Origin: Bacteroidaceae bacterium
GTDB taxonomy: Bacteria; Bacteroidota; Bacteroidia; Bacteroidales; Bacteroidaceae
Assembly: GCA_017935785.1 (NCBI GenBank)
Contig: JAGBGU010000005.1
Coordinates: 18,040-82,039 of the forward strand
Reading direction: 5' to 3'
DNA: 64,000 nt
This document shows, in pieces, positions 10,144 to 18,861 of the stretch. The translations under genes and the position numbers were made by a program. The number at the start of each line of letters is the position of its first letter. Position 1 is the first letter of the stretch. Under the pieces are notes generated by a model, which was given only the letters and a program-made list of their open reading frames with translations, had not been told where the DNA came from and searched no databases.

Positions 10144-11046
10144 TTATTCACTAATCCGTTTGCGGGCCTGTACCAAATGTTCGCCCGGCTTTGTGCTTTC
10201 CGTTACCCACAGGTTTCCGCCAATTACGGTGCCTTCGGCCAGGGTAATGCGCCCCAATACTGTGGCATTACTGTAAACGATGACGTTATCTTCAAGAATG
10301 GGGTGGCGGGGAATCCCTTTAATGGGGTTTCCGTTTTCATCCAGCGGAAAACTCTTCGCGCCCAAGGTTACGCCCTGATACAGTTTTACATTGTTGCCTA
10401 TGATACAGGTGGCCCCTATCACCACACCCGTGCCGTGGTCTATTGTAAAATGATGGCCGATTGAAGCGGCCGGATGAATGTCTATTCCAGTTTCGCTGTG
10501 AGCCATTTCAGTTATGATACGCGGAATCAGAGGTACGCCAAGCTGCAACAGCTGGTGTGCTATACGGTAATTGGTTATGGCCTTGATAATGGGATAACAG
10601 CTGATGATTTCTCCATACGATTCGGCTGCAGGGTCCCCGTTATAAGCCGCCTCCACATCGGTGGCCAGCACTGCACGCAACTCGGGAAGGCGGGATATGA
10701 ATTCCGCCGCTATTTTTTGCGCCTTCTCCGTGCATATGTCTTCTCCCTTATCACAACAGGCACAGCCAAAACACAGTCCGGCCAGAATCTGTTCGCAGAG
10801 CAAACCATACAGACGCTCTACGTTCACTCCAATATGATAAGGAAGAGTTTCGCTACTCAGAGTGGACTTGCCGTAAAATCCCGGAAAAATAATGGCTCGG
10901 CACAGTTCTATAATCTCTGCCAGTACCGGACCCGAAGGGAGTGGGTCACCATCTCGATGTTCATGGAAAAGTCCATGCAAAGAATTGCTTGCCGACAACT
11001 TGTCCGTCGTCTGTCGCAGCAAATTATTCAATTTTCTGGAATTCAT
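10144..11046 (-). CDS. cysE: Serine O-acetyltransferase
   Basis: Transfers acetyl from acetyl-CoA to L-serine, the first step of cysteine synthesis; the partner O-acetylserine sulfhydrylase (cysK) is at 60.7 kb. The 300-residue protein has a helical N-terminal half and a C-terminal left-handed beta-helix. Hexapeptide repeats run from GIDIHPAASIGHHFTIDHGT through GVVIGATCIIGNNVKLYQGV to EDNVIVYSNATVLGRI; the catalytic His region is IDIHPAA...IDHGTG. I chose the ATG at 11046: an in-frame TTG at 11076 lies inside the -7 box and would be transcribed only upstream of the start point. First gene of a six-gene operon. Confidence 0.93.
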   Translation of the reverse strand: MNSRKLNNLLRQTTDKLSASNSLHGLFHEHRDGDPLPSGPVLAEIIELCRAIIFPGFYGKSTLSSETLPYHIGVNVERLYGLLCEQILAGLCFGCACCDKGEDICTEKAQKIAAEFISRLPELRAVLATDVEAAYNGDPAAESYGEIISCYPIIKAITNYRIAHQLLQLGVPLIPRIITEMAHSETGIDIHPAASIGHHFTIDHGTGVVIGATCIIGNNVKLYQGVTLGAKSFPLDENGNPIKGIPRHPILEDNVIVYSNATVLGRITLAEGTVIGGNLWVTESTKPGEHLVQARKRISE

Positions 11047-11073
11047 GCAATGAAAACAAGTCAAAAAGCTATG

Positions 11074-11081
11074 CAAAGATA
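11074..11081 (-). promoter_or_regulatory. -7 box of the cysE operon
   Basis: The minus strand reads TATCTTTG, matching TAnnTTTG, 28 bases before the cysE ATG. It would place the transcript start near 11067 and so rules out the TTG at 11076 as the start codon. No strong -33 TTG is seen. Confidence 0.6.
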
Positions 11082-11135
11082 TGAAAAAAGATACGAAATA
11101 TATCCTGCCTGCATCAGATATTGTAAAAAAAATTA

Positions 11136-11143
11136 TAATTTTG
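11136..11143 (+). promoter_or_regulatory. Putative -7 box for the secreted phosphoesterase gene
   Basis: TAATTTTG matches TAnnTTTG, 52 bases before the ATG at 11196, in the AT-rich divergent gap with cysE. No well-placed -33 element. Confidence 0.45.
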
Positions 11144-11195
11144 TGTCAATTATAGATTATACGCCTTATTTTTATCAATTTAATACATCTGGAAT

Positions 11196-12266
11196 ATGAG
11201 AAAAACCATCCTTACTACACTGGCCTTTATGGCTGTTCTTGGCGGAAAGGCACAGCACAGAGCAGACCAGCAGAAACTGGACAACCCCGAATCCTTCAGC
11301 ATGATTGTTTTGGGCGACCCCCAAGGCTACATGAAGTACGACATCAACCAACCTCTGTTTGAACTGTGTACGGCGTGGATTGCCGACAATGTGGACCAAC
11401 TTAACATCAAAAGCGTACTCTGCACCGGTGACCTTGTAGAAACCAACGAATGCATAACCCGCATCCGCACCATGGTAAACCAGACAAGCCGCGAACAATG
11501 GGAATGCGTTTCGCGCTGCTTCGGCCGCTTGGACAACAAAGTTCCTTATATTATAAGTCCGGGAAACCATGACTATGGTTATAGAAGTGCAGAGAACGGA
11601 CGCACCGAATTTCCCAAATATTTTCCGCTTGAACGCAACGGAAAACTTCGCGACGTTATCGTTTCCGACTACCCCAACCGAATGGGTGACATCAGCACGG
11701 AAAACGGAGCATTCCGCATAGAAGCCCCGGGATGGGGACACATTCTGGTGGTTTGCACCGAATTTGCTCCGCGAGACGAAGTTCTTGAATGGGCAAAGAA
11801 AGTCATCAGCGACCCCAAATATAAGGACGACAAGGTTATCTTCCTCACACACTCTTACATGAGGGAACGTACTGGCGTACTCACGGACAATGAGGGATAC
11901 AAGGTAAGACCCGCCAATTGGGGAAAACAAATATGGGAAAAACTCATACAGCCGCTTCCAAACGTAGACATGGTAATTTGTGGACATACCGGAAAACCCG
12001 GCGAGTTTGAAGACGCCACCGCCTATGTAAAAAGCAAGAACGCCGCCGGTAACACCGTACACCAGATGATGTTCAACGTCCAGATTCTTGGTGGAGGATG
12101 GGAAGGTAACGGAGGAGACGGATGGGTACGCATCCTGGAGTTCTACCCAGACGGAAAGACCATCCACGTTAAAACTTATTCTCCCTTCTTCGGCATAAGC
12201 CCAACAACAAAGGAACATGCCCACCGCACAGGAAAGATGGACGACTATAAGATAACAATTGAGTAA
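11196..12266 (+). CDS. Secreted calcineurin-like metallophosphoesterase
   Basis: 356 residues with a short signal peptide (MRKTILTTLAFMAVLGGKAQ). Metallophosphoesterase motifs are in order: GDPQ (the usual DxH with Gln in place of His), CTGDLVE, PGNHDYG, FLTHSYM and CGHTGKPG. These bind a two-metal centre and hydrolyse phosphoesters in the periplasm. The substrate is unknown; nucleotides or sugar phosphates are possible. It stands alone on the plus strand, divergent from cysE, and ends at a hairpin (12291-12336). Relatives occur beside polysaccharide-utilisation genes, but here the neighbours give no link. Confidence 0.85.
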   Translation: MRKTILTTLAFMAVLGGKAQHRADQQKLDNPESFSMIVLGDPQGYMKYDINQPLFELCTAWIADNVDQLNIKSVLCTGDLVETNECITRIRTMVNQTSREQWECVSRCFGRLDNKVPYIISPGNHDYGYRSAENGRTEFPKYFPLERNGKLRDVIVSDYPNRMGDISTENGAFRIEAPGWGHILVVCTEFAPRDEVLEWAKKVISDPKYKDDKVIFLTHSYMRERTGVLTDNEGYKVRPANWGKQIWEKLIQPLPNVDMVICGHTGKPGEFEDATAYVKSKNAAGNTVHQMMFNVQILGGGWEGNGGDGWVRILEFYPDGKTIHVKTYSPFFGISPTTKEHAHRTGKMDDYKITIE

Positions 12267-12290
12267 CGTTTGGCCCATAGAACCCTAATC

Positions 12291-12336
12291 GGTCATCAGA
12301 TTCCTATAGTTAGCGCTCTGATGACCAATTTATTTT
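12291..12336 (+). terminator. Stem-loop after the phosphoesterase gene
   Basis: GGTCATCAGA (12291-12300) pairs perfectly with TCTGATGACC (12317-12326) around a 16-base loop and is followed by AATTTATTTT. It is a plausible intrinsic terminator 24 bases past the stop. Confidence 0.65.
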
Positions 12337-12502
12337 GGCATATTTTGTAATTAAAACAAAACAAAATTTAAGAAAAGTTAAACTCGCCGGTAACGCTTAA
12401 ACCAATTATTTGTAATGATGTCAATTCAATACAAGGCAACAAAAAGCCTGCTGAAATTAGAGAGAAAACAATAATTGACAAACAAATAAAAAGAAAAGCA
12501 TT

Positions 12503-12940
12503 ATGAAAAAGACTTTGATTACCCTGAGCGTTATTTTGGCAAGTGTTACCACCGTTTTGGCAGACAACGACCGCCCCGTACAAATCAGCCAGCTGCCGCA
12601 GCAGGCACAGACTTTCCTCAACAGCCACTTCAAGGGCGGAAAGATTGCAATGGTCACCGCAGAGCGCGAATGGCTGGGACAGGAATACAAGGTGGTGTTC
12701 GTAAACGGAGACAAGATTGAATTTGACAGTAAGGGAAACTGGGAGAACATTGAGTGCAAGCATTCCACCGTACCTAAGGGTGCAGTTCCCACAGCCATCA
12801 GCAAGTATTTGGACGAGACCTTCCCCGGCAGCCAAGTGAAGGAAATTGATCTGGACAAACGCGGCTACGATGTAGAACTCACCAACGGAATGGATATCAA
12901 GTTTGACAAGAACTTCCTGGTCTACAAAATAAAGAAATAA
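12503..12940 (+). CDS. PepSY-like (DUF2874) periplasmic protein
   Basis: 145 residues with a signal peptide cleaved near ADNDRP. Two PepSY-like repeats follow (about 30-85 and 90-145), each with a conserved helix: LPQQAQTFLNSHFKGG and VPTAISKYLDETFPGS. Each helix is followed by strands ending in acidic-aromatic patterns (KIEFDSKGNW, DIKFDKNFLVYKI). Proteins of this family are small, abundant periplasmic proteins of Bacteroidota; a binding or peptidase-inhibiting role has been proposed but not shown. It has its own strong terminator at 12970, so it is a single-gene unit. Confidence 0.85.
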   Translation: MKKTLITLSVILASVTTVLADNDRPVQISQLPQQAQTFLNSHFKGGKIAMVTAEREWLGQEYKVVFVNGDKIEFDSKGNWENIECKHSTVPKGAVPTAISKYLDETFPGSQVKEIDLDKRGYDVELTNGMDIKFDKNFLVYKIKK

Positions 12941-12969
12941 GTTTTAGAACAAGACCTCATAGCGATACG

Positions 12970-13006
12970 TAGGATGCGCCCGTGATGGGTGCATCCTAAG
13001 TTTTTT
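12970..13006 (+). terminator. Strong intrinsic terminator after the PepSY-like gene
   Basis: A 12-bp stem (12970-12981 with 12987-12998, one G-T wobble) around the loop GTGAT, followed by AGTTTTTTAT. It has the textbook shape and lies 30 bases after the stop codon. Confidence 0.9.
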
Positions 13007-13146
13007 ATCGCCATTTTCACATTTTCCCGTTAACGAAAAGTCAAATAGACCTCAATAATCAAACGAATGGTTTCTGTCAACCAAGAATACAATGGTTTTT
13101 AACCTTGCAAAAAAAAAATCCTTTACACCGCCAGTATGGCCTTACT

Positions 13147-13260
13147 CCTCCCACACCTCATAAAACAAACGACATGGCGTGGGAGGAAAATTTTCCTCGC
13201 GAGGAAAAAAACGGGGATGCCAGGCAGCGAAAAGCGTGATTCCAATAAAATTGTACAAAT
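13147..13260 (+). repeat. Structured dispersed element, copy 1
   Basis: Two hairpins followed by a conserved tail. CCTCCCAC (13147-13154) pairs with GTGGGAGG (13179-13186). The 18-base palindrome TTTTCCTCGCGAGGAAAA is at 13191-13208. After 31 bases comes ATTCCAATAA, then TTGTACAAAT ending at 13260. The unit from CATGGCG (13173) to ACAAAT (13260) is 88 bases, the same length as copy 2 at 33766-33853. The first stem also differs in sequence but keeps pairing in copy 2. The rest of the 13007-13347 gap shows no gene that I can support. Confidence 0.7.
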
Positions 13261-13347
13261 TAAGGTATGGAAGGTGAGTGCGCCTAGATCATTATCCATT
13301 AACTGAAGGCCAGTTTTGTGGATTGCGCCCACCAACGGCAAAATACC

Positions 13348-14655
13348 CTACCATTCCAGCTTTACTTTGTTCATGCGCAAGGTCTCCTGCAAACGGCGGA
13401 CATCAATGTCTCGGCATCCTCGGCGCAGGGAAACGGCTTGGGCCGCTGCCGTTCCGGCTGCCTCACCTGTCATGAAACACGTTCCCACCTCGCGTGCATC
13501 ATAGGTAAGACCTTTCTCATACCCAAAGCAACGGCCGGCAACCAGCAGATTCTCCACCGTCTTGGGAACAAGCGAGCGGTAAGGCACCTGCCAAATCTTC
13601 CTGTCCTTACCTGGAATTCGGGTGTCTCCCCAATGTAGGGTGGAATCGCTGCCGGTAAATCCTATCACATCATCGTATGACTTTCCTGTGGCAGCCCCTT
13701 CTACACTTACGTTCAATACGGCATTCAAAACTCTGGTAACGCGCACGCCCACTATGGACGGGGTACTGAGCAGATAGGCATTTTCATTTCCCTCTTTGGA
13801 ACGGACATCCAGCGTCTTTTCCCACATCTTTTTGCGAAGGTCCAGTTGTGCCTTCGATGCCACATAGGCATTCAGGCCGTCCACATTGGAGATTCCCTGA
13901 CCAAGATGCATTGTGTACACGCCCTCGTTCGACGTATGGCTGCCCGACGTCCTGTTACGCACGTTACCAATGCGATACATGGCACTGATGTGGTTTTTAT
14001 ATTCTATGAAGTCCTCTCCTGTCCAGGCAAGCACATCACCGTCTCCGCTGCAATCTATGACAAAGTTTGTCTTCATGGCCACTCGGCCACTCTTGGTTTC
14101 CACAAAAACGGCATCAATGCGGTCGCCGCTCATGGACACTTCCGATGCATGGGCACCATAGAGAATCCTTACTCCAGCCTCGACACACATTTCTTCCATG
14201 AAATACTTCGTAGCCTCGGTGTCTACATTGGGAGGAGTGCCGGCCCACACCATCATCTTATGCGAATCCAATCTGTTACAGAGTTCGTCACAGATTCCGA
14301 ACACGGCTTGCACTCTGCCGTTGTGTGTGGGAGAGTACATATTGTTGAGCAGGGTTACATCGCATCCCGTGAAAAGGCCCCCAAGAAAATATCCTCTCTC
14401 CAGCATAATCACGTCAAGTCCCTGCCTTGCTGCGGCAACAGAAGCGGCAAATCCCGCCGGCCCACCTCCGACAACGATGAGGTCTGCGCTGTCCACTACC
14501 GGTATCCTGCGCGACGGTTCTTTAATCGTTTGCCCATATTCAAGTCTGGTCTTCACCTTTACTGTCTTTGCAGACGCATCGGTTGCTACCACTCCTGTGG
14601 TGGCGATTCCCGCAGCTGAGGCAACAGACCTTTTAAGAAAGTGTCTTCTGTCCAT
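13348..14655 (-). CDS. FAD-dependent oxidoreductase with Tat signal
   Basis: 435 residues. The N-terminus MDRRHFLKRSVASAAGIATT is a twin-arginine signal, so the protein is exported folded with its cofactor. The FAD-binding Rossmann motif VVGGGPAGFAASVAAARQG starts near residue 60 and is followed by MLERGYFLGGLFTGCDVTLL; a second FAD contact is VAGRCFGYEKGLTYDAREVGTCFMTGEAAGTAA. This matches the FAD_oxidored (PF12831) group often found with carbohydrate-active genes in Bacteroidota. It is the last gene of the minus-strand block containing GH43 and the SGNH hydrolase, 31 bases after GH43. The substrate is unknown; oxidation of a sugar or of a glycan-linked group is an inference from context. 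Confidence 0.85.
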   Translation of the reverse strand: MDRRHFLKRSVASAAGIATTGVVATDASAKTVKVKTRLEYGQTIKEPSRRIPVVDSADLIVVGGGPAGFAASVAAARQGLDVIMLERGYFLGGLFTGCDVTLLNNMYSPTHNGRVQAVFGICDELCNRLDSHKMMVWAGTPPNVDTEATKYFMEEMCVEAGVRILYGAHASEVSMSGDRIDAVFVETKSGRVAMKTNFVIDCSGDGDVLAWTGEDFIEYKNHISAMYRIGNVRNRTSGSHTSNEGVYTMHLGQGISNVDGLNAYVASKAQLDLRKKMWEKTLDVRSKEGNENAYLLSTPSIVGVRVTRVLNAVLNVSVEGAATGKSYDDVIGFTGSDSTLHWGDTRIPGKDRKIWQVPYRSLVPKTVENLLVAGRCFGYEKGLTYDAREVGTCFMTGEAAGTAAAQAVSLRRGCRDIDVRRLQETLRMNKVKLEW

Positions 14656-14686
14656 GTCTTCTTTCTCTATGTTAGATAAATATGGC

Positions 14687-16732
14687 TCAGTTCACGAGGA
14701 ATATCTTTTCCTTTCCCTTATAAGTGGCACGAATGGTGGCACGGCCGTCTGTGATGGGGCTTACCTGAATCTTCACATCAGGATGCGAGGCTGTGGCCTG
14801 CAGGCGGGTTGTCGACGTAAGCGGAGCATAAACCTGATAGCGGATGGCATCGGTATATCCATTCTGATTGGTACTTCGGATAGGGGTATCGGGAATATGA
14901 AGGCGCTTGCCGTCGGCGGTAATGGTAATCTGCGGCACTACGGGTACCTGGAAGGGGACTGACAATGCGGAGAAACCTATTCCGTGAAGGTCGAACAAAC
15001 CTTGGGGACGCTGCGGTTCGCGACGGGGACCACCGGGACGACGGTCATTCTCGGGGTGTTTGATGTCGGGACCTTCCGCAACCAGATAAATGGCGTGTTT
15101 GCCTGTAAGACCTTCCACCGCCGGAACGTCCACAGTATAAGTGGTTGCAGTGCGTGCGGCATCGGCAGGAACACGGATTTCAGCAATCTCCCTACCCTTC
15201 CACACATCGTTTGCATAGGGGCCGTCCAGCATCACCTTAACTGTAAAGGCTCCGTTTCCGCCAGGCGTAAGACGCAGGTTGAGTTTTGTGCCATCGCCTT
15301 TCTTAGTGGCAGTGAAAGCTTTCACACCCTTGTTATCCTTCTCCAGTCCGCCAAAGCCAAAATACTTGAAGCCCACCACACCACCGTTGGTGATGCCAGC
15401 CAGATCCATGCTGTTGTTCCACACATCGTGGTTGTCCTGCATCCAGTGGTTTCCAGTCATGTAGCAGGCTATTCCGGCAGAGTAATAGGCATACGGCGGA
15501 AGGCCGAAGATGTGGAAACCCTCGCTGGTAACCTCTGCACCGGTATAGCAGGTGCCGTCCGTGGCAGAAGCCGTCCATTCGTTGTGCTTGGCATAGGGGT
15601 CGTAACCTACTATGGTAACCTTTCCGCCGTCAGCCACAGCCTTCTTATCCCACGTAATCTTTACGGGGGCTACCATGGCCTGGCGTGCATTGCCAAAACC
15701 TCGGGGCGGACGGTGGTAGAACACATACCACTGTCCGTTTATTTCCTGAAGCGACCCGTGAGTGTTATGGGCTGCATTGGTGGTAGTAAGGCGTGTACCG
15801 TCGGCATTGGGTACCACACCTCTGGAATCGACCAGCACACCGCCCGAACGCCAGGGACCGAGGGGAGAGTCGCCGAATGCGTAGCGCAAGGCAGAATTGG
15901 TGGAACCCAGTCCGTAATCGGGGCCGCTATAGCCGGAGAACACCATTACATACTTGTTTCCTACCTTTCGGATGGAAGAGGCCTCAAAGAAGTTGAAGTC
16001 GCCGGGATTCTGTTCCTTGTAAAGTGCGGGATATTGGGTTCCGGCGGGGTCGCGCACCTCGCCGTAACGGGAACTGGCCGGAATGAAATAGTCATGAATC
16101 TTGGTGCCGGGACGCAGGGAATACATGGTTTCCGGATCCAGCTCGAAGGCAGTAGAATGCTGGAAGCCGTAATAGACATAGGCACGATAGCCGCGACTGA
16201 AATCGGGGTCTTTCTTGTCGGTCACATACTCCACAAACACGGAGGGGTCGAAATCTATAATGGAACCCTGCACACAACTACGGCCGTCATCGGTAAGGTT
16301 AATGGGGATGAAAGGTCCGTCGGGGCGGTCGCCCTTACAGACCATGGGCACGCGCCGCCATCCGCGGGAATGAGGATAGAGATAGTATGTCTTCTTTCCT
16401 GTCTTCCGGTCCTTTACTTCCACCAGATCGGGGGCAAACATGGTGTCCCACTGGCCGTCTACAAAGTGGGTAAAGATGGGACCTTCGTCCGTCCACTGGC
16501 TAAGGTCTTCCACCGGTGCCGACCACATACGGATGTCAGGTCCGCAATAGGCCGAATAGGTTACGTCATGCGACCCTATGATATAGGCACGGTATTTGCC
16601 CGGCTCATCGGGATCTTCAAACACTCGGGGTTCACCATCGGGAAGATGTTCCCACAAAGGAAGGTATGGATTCTGCGCTGTTGCGAACATTGCACAGCAG
16701 GCCATCCACATAGAAAACAATCTCTTCTTCAT
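14687..16732 (-). CDS. Secreted family 43 glycoside hydrolase with C-terminal beta-sandwich (CBM6-like)
   Basis: 681 residues with a signal peptide (MKKRLFSMWMACCAMFATAQ). The five-bladed propeller spans about 20-410: EPRVFEDPDEPGKYRAYIIG (catalytic base region), TMFAPDLVEVKD, FFEASSIRKVGNKYVMVFS (putative acid Glu) and NTHGSLQEINGQWYVFYHRP. After ~430 a jelly-roll segment resembles CBM6, and the last ~100 residues form another beta domain. GH43 enzymes remove arabinose or xylose, less often galactose, from plant polymers. I chose the start at 16732 because the longer open frame lacks a signal there and overlaps the upstream stop. It lies between the FAD oxidoreductase and the phytase-like esterase gene. 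The exact subfamily is not resolved. Confidence 0.87.
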   Translation of the reverse strand: MKKRLFSMWMACCAMFATAQNPYLPLWEHLPDGEPRVFEDPDEPGKYRAYIIGSHDVTYSAYCGPDIRMWSAPVEDLSQWTDEGPIFTHFVDGQWDTMFAPDLVEVKDRKTGKKTYYLYPHSRGWRRVPMVCKGDRPDGPFIPINLTDDGRSCVQGSIIDFDPSVFVEYVTDKKDPDFSRGYRAYVYYGFQHSTAFELDPETMYSLRPGTKIHDYFIPASSRYGEVRDPAGTQYPALYKEQNPGDFNFFEASSIRKVGNKYVMVFSGYSGPDYGLGSTNSALRYAFGDSPLGPWRSGGVLVDSRGVVPNADGTRLTTTNAAHNTHGSLQEINGQWYVFYHRPPRGFGNARQAMVAPVKITWDKKAVADGGKVTIVGYDPYAKHNEWTASATDGTCYTGAEVTSEGFHIFGLPPYAYYSAGIACYMTGNHWMQDNHDVWNNSMDLAGITNGGVVGFKYFGFGGLEKDNKGVKAFTATKKGDGTKLNLRLTPGGNGAFTVKVMLDGPYANDVWKGREIAEIRVPADAARTATTYTVDVPAVEGLTGKHAIYLVAEGPDIKHPENDRRPGGPRREPQRPQGLFDLHGIGFSALSVPFQVPVVPQITITADGKRLHIPDTPIRSTNQNGYTDAIRYQVYAPLTSTTRLQATASHPDVKIQVSPITDGRATIRATYKGKEKIFLVN

Positions 16733-16761
16733 AACTTTCAATAAATTAGAAAACCACCAAA

Positions 16762-17754
16762 TTATATATCCTTTATCTTTATCACTTTCAGTCTGTCCCG
16801 CAACCGCCACGGACCGCGACCGTATCCGGCCTGCGAATCGCACAAAAGCAGGAGGGTTCGCGTGCCGTCAAGCAAAACGGGGCCCAGGCACATTCCCTCG
16901 TAATTGGAAAAACGGGTATTCCATAGGTTCAGGCGGGTGGACCAACTCTCCAACAGGCTTTTCTGTCCGCTATCCGGACAGAAAAGAAAAAGTTTGCACC
17001 AACAGCGGCTTCCATTGTAATGCGGAGCAATACGAGCCTCGCGTTCGAGCACCAGCAAACGTCCGTCGGCAAGCGGTGCTATGGCCACAACGCCATGGTA
17101 ATAGTCGCGCCCGTGATTACGGGCCTGGGGAACATCCAATGTGTAGGAGTATTGGGATTCCAACCCTAAATCGGCACCGAAACTCATCAGTCTTAGCCTC
17201 AATGGCTCATCGTCCAGAAGAGGGCTTTCCGTAACGGTCCAGAAGAGTTGTCGGCTGGAGTCGTACCCCAACGCCTCGAATCCGCGGTTGGGCTGGATGA
17301 AGTCGGCACCGGCATAGTCCGGCACACGGATTTCCGCGCCCGTCAGCGAACCGTCCAAACGATATTCCAGAATGCGCTGGTCGGTCTCCCCACTGATAAA
17401 AAGTGTGTTCCGCTGGGGGCAAAACGCCACTCCCTCGGCATCGCGTTCATACGGCCACGCGAGGCCGTAAAAACCGTCGTTCCTGACATCTTTGATTTTT
17501 CCACAGACTGAATCCATTCTGATTGTCCAAAGATAGAATCCGGTTTTGGGTTCTTCGTCGGACACCACGGCATACCTTTGTCCGCCCAAATGGGTTATTC
17601 CGCTGTAGTTGGCCTTGGGAATTCCCCAGCGGGAAAGGCGGTAACGCTTTGCACCAAGCGGTTGGACAATGAAGAGCATGAGCAGAAACGGCAAGCCGTA
17701 CAACAGCCTGCCCCCGGACAACACTCTCCCTGCTAACCTGCTATCTGATACCAT
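16762..17754 (-). CDS. Phytase-esterase-like six-bladed propeller protein, exported
   Basis: 330 residues. A hydrophobic segment (LLYGLPFLLMLFIVQPLGA) is followed by a beta-propeller of the esterase-like activity of phytase family (PF13449): YSGITHLGGQRYAVVSDEE, RDAEGVAFCPQRNTLFISGE, NRGFEALGYDSSRQLFWTVTE, PLADGRLLVLERE and SNYEGMCLGPVLLDGTRTLLLLCDSQ. The repeating GF/GV-E-A/G acid positions are typical. Members are poorly characterised; phosphoester or ester hydrolysis is possible. Its 5' end overlaps the SGNH hydrolase by 14 bases, implying coupled translation; a downstream Met before LFIVQ is an alternative start. The context suggests a role in removing decorations from a glycan. Confidence 0.8.
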   Translation of the reverse strand: MVSDSRLAGRVLSGGRLLYGLPFLLMLFIVQPLGAKRYRLSRWGIPKANYSGITHLGGQRYAVVSDEEPKTGFYLWTIRMDSVCGKIKDVRNDGFYGLAWPYERDAEGVAFCPQRNTLFISGETDQRILEYRLDGSLTGAEIRVPDYAGADFIQPNRGFEALGYDSSRQLFWTVTESPLLDDEPLRLRLMSFGADLGLESQYSYTLDVPQARNHGRDYYHGVVAIAPLADGRLLVLEREARIAPHYNGSRCWCKLFLFCPDSGQKSLLESWSTRLNLWNTRFSNYEGMCLGPVLLDGTRTLLLLCDSQAGYGRGPWRLRDRLKVIKIKDI

Positions 17755-18835
17755 ACTTCTTTAGAATCTTCAGCAGAGGCTTTTGCAACGACTCGGCCCA
17801 GAGCGTATAGCCATAGTCTCCGGGATGCGTTCCGTCCACACTGGTTTCGTGGGTAGGCGAAGTGGCGTTGGTGGTCTCGATATAATATACATCAGGATAC
17901 TTCTTCACGGCCTGACGCATAAGTTCGGCAGCCCTTTCCTGACGCCTGCGCTCATAATCCTCCGTAGAGGTGCAAAAGTTACGGCGTTCCCTGTATATGG
18001 TACGCTGGAAAATCAGAGGCTTTCCGGGGTGCGCCTTCTGCAACTTCTCGATAAAGGGGAAAAGGCGCTCCTCTATCTCTTCAATCTTAGGGTTTGAGAA
18101 ACTGTCAAAGACAAAGGCGTCGGCATCCGTGGCGCAAAGCACATCGCAGAAGTAGGACTGGAGCTTGCAGTTTCCCGCACAACCAAGGTTAAGAACCTGC
18201 AAGCCTGTGGCGCGGCTCAATTGCGAAGGATAGTTCATGGCAGGACGCGATGTACTGCTGCCATGCGTGAAACTGCTGCCGAAGAAGGCTATCCGGTGGC
18301 GGAAGGGGTTGGCCAGAGGCTGCAGACTCTTTCCAGCCTGAACGCCAATCTTCAGCTCGCGCAACTCACTTTGAATGGGCAGATAAAGCAGGCATTCTTT
18401 TTCCTGTCCGTCCATATTGTTTATCAACGTGAGCGGTTTGTTCAGGTTTTTGTCGCCCGAAACTGTGCTGGCGGCATTGATCCACTGGCCGTCCTTGCGG
18501 ATATAGAGGTCGAATCCCCGGGCCGAAATGCCCATTGTATTAGTCGGGAAGGATACATCACCGTATTCGGGATCAACGGATATGATGGTGGAATTGGTGC
18601 GGAAGGCACAAATCATCCCGACGCCAAAGCGCACCTGCTTGTTCTCGCCTGCCGTAAAGCCTTTGAAACGCACAGTATCCACGCGATGGTAAGGATTGGG
18701 GTTTTCGGGAAAGAACTGTCCCAGCATTGTAAGTTCTGTGGCATCTGTCCACACAAATTGTACATCCTTGGCCGATTGGGCGAACAATGCCACTGCACCA
18801 AAGATAAACATCAAAAAGAAGGCTGTCTTTTTCAT
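17741..18835 (-). CDS. Two-domain SGNH/GDSL hydrolase (carbohydrate esterase-like), secreted
   Basis: 364 residues with signal peptide MKKTAFFLMFIFGAVALFAQ. An N-terminal beta-sandwich domain (about 25-180) precedes the SGNH fold: IAFFGSSFTHGSSTSRPAMNYP holds the nucleophile Ser (block I), LNLGCAGN block II, and a C-terminal DGTHPGDYG the Asp-His pair (block V). This is the GxDLY plus lipase_GDSL_3 arrangement common in Bacteroidales, where such proteins act as acetyl-xylan-type or other sugar esterases. I chose ATG 18835 over an upstream in-frame start because the signal peptide begins there. It is followed directly by the phytase-like gene (14-base overlap). Confidence 0.88.
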   Translation of the reverse strand: MKKTAFFLMFIFGAVALFAQSAKDVQFVWTDATELTMLGQFFPENPNPYHRVDTVRFKGFTAGENKQVRFGVGMICAFRTNSTIISVDPEYGDVSFPTNTMGISARGFDLYIRKDGQWINAASTVSGDKNLNKPLTLINNMDGQEKECLLYLPIQSELRELKIGVQAGKSLQPLANPFRHRIAFFGSSFTHGSSTSRPAMNYPSQLSRATGLQVLNLGCAGNCKLQSYFCDVLCATDADAFVFDSFSNPKIEEIEERLFPFIEKLQKAHPGKPLIFQRTIYRERRNFCTSTEDYERRRQERAAELMRQAVKKYPDVYYIETTNATSPTHETSVDGTHPGDYGYTLWAESLQKPLLKILKKYGIR

Positions 18836-18861
18836 TTTGCCAATAATATAATATCTAAATA

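Noticed and set aside
11175..12278. 367-codon minus-strand frame opposite the phosphoesterase gene
   Set aside because: No family motif and no promoter; the plus-strand product has all five metal motifs.
14984..16744. 586-codon plus-strand open frame opposite GH43
   Set aside because: The antisense frame is open because the real gene avoids TTA, CTA and TCA codons; the GH43 frame has a signal peptide and catalytic motifs.
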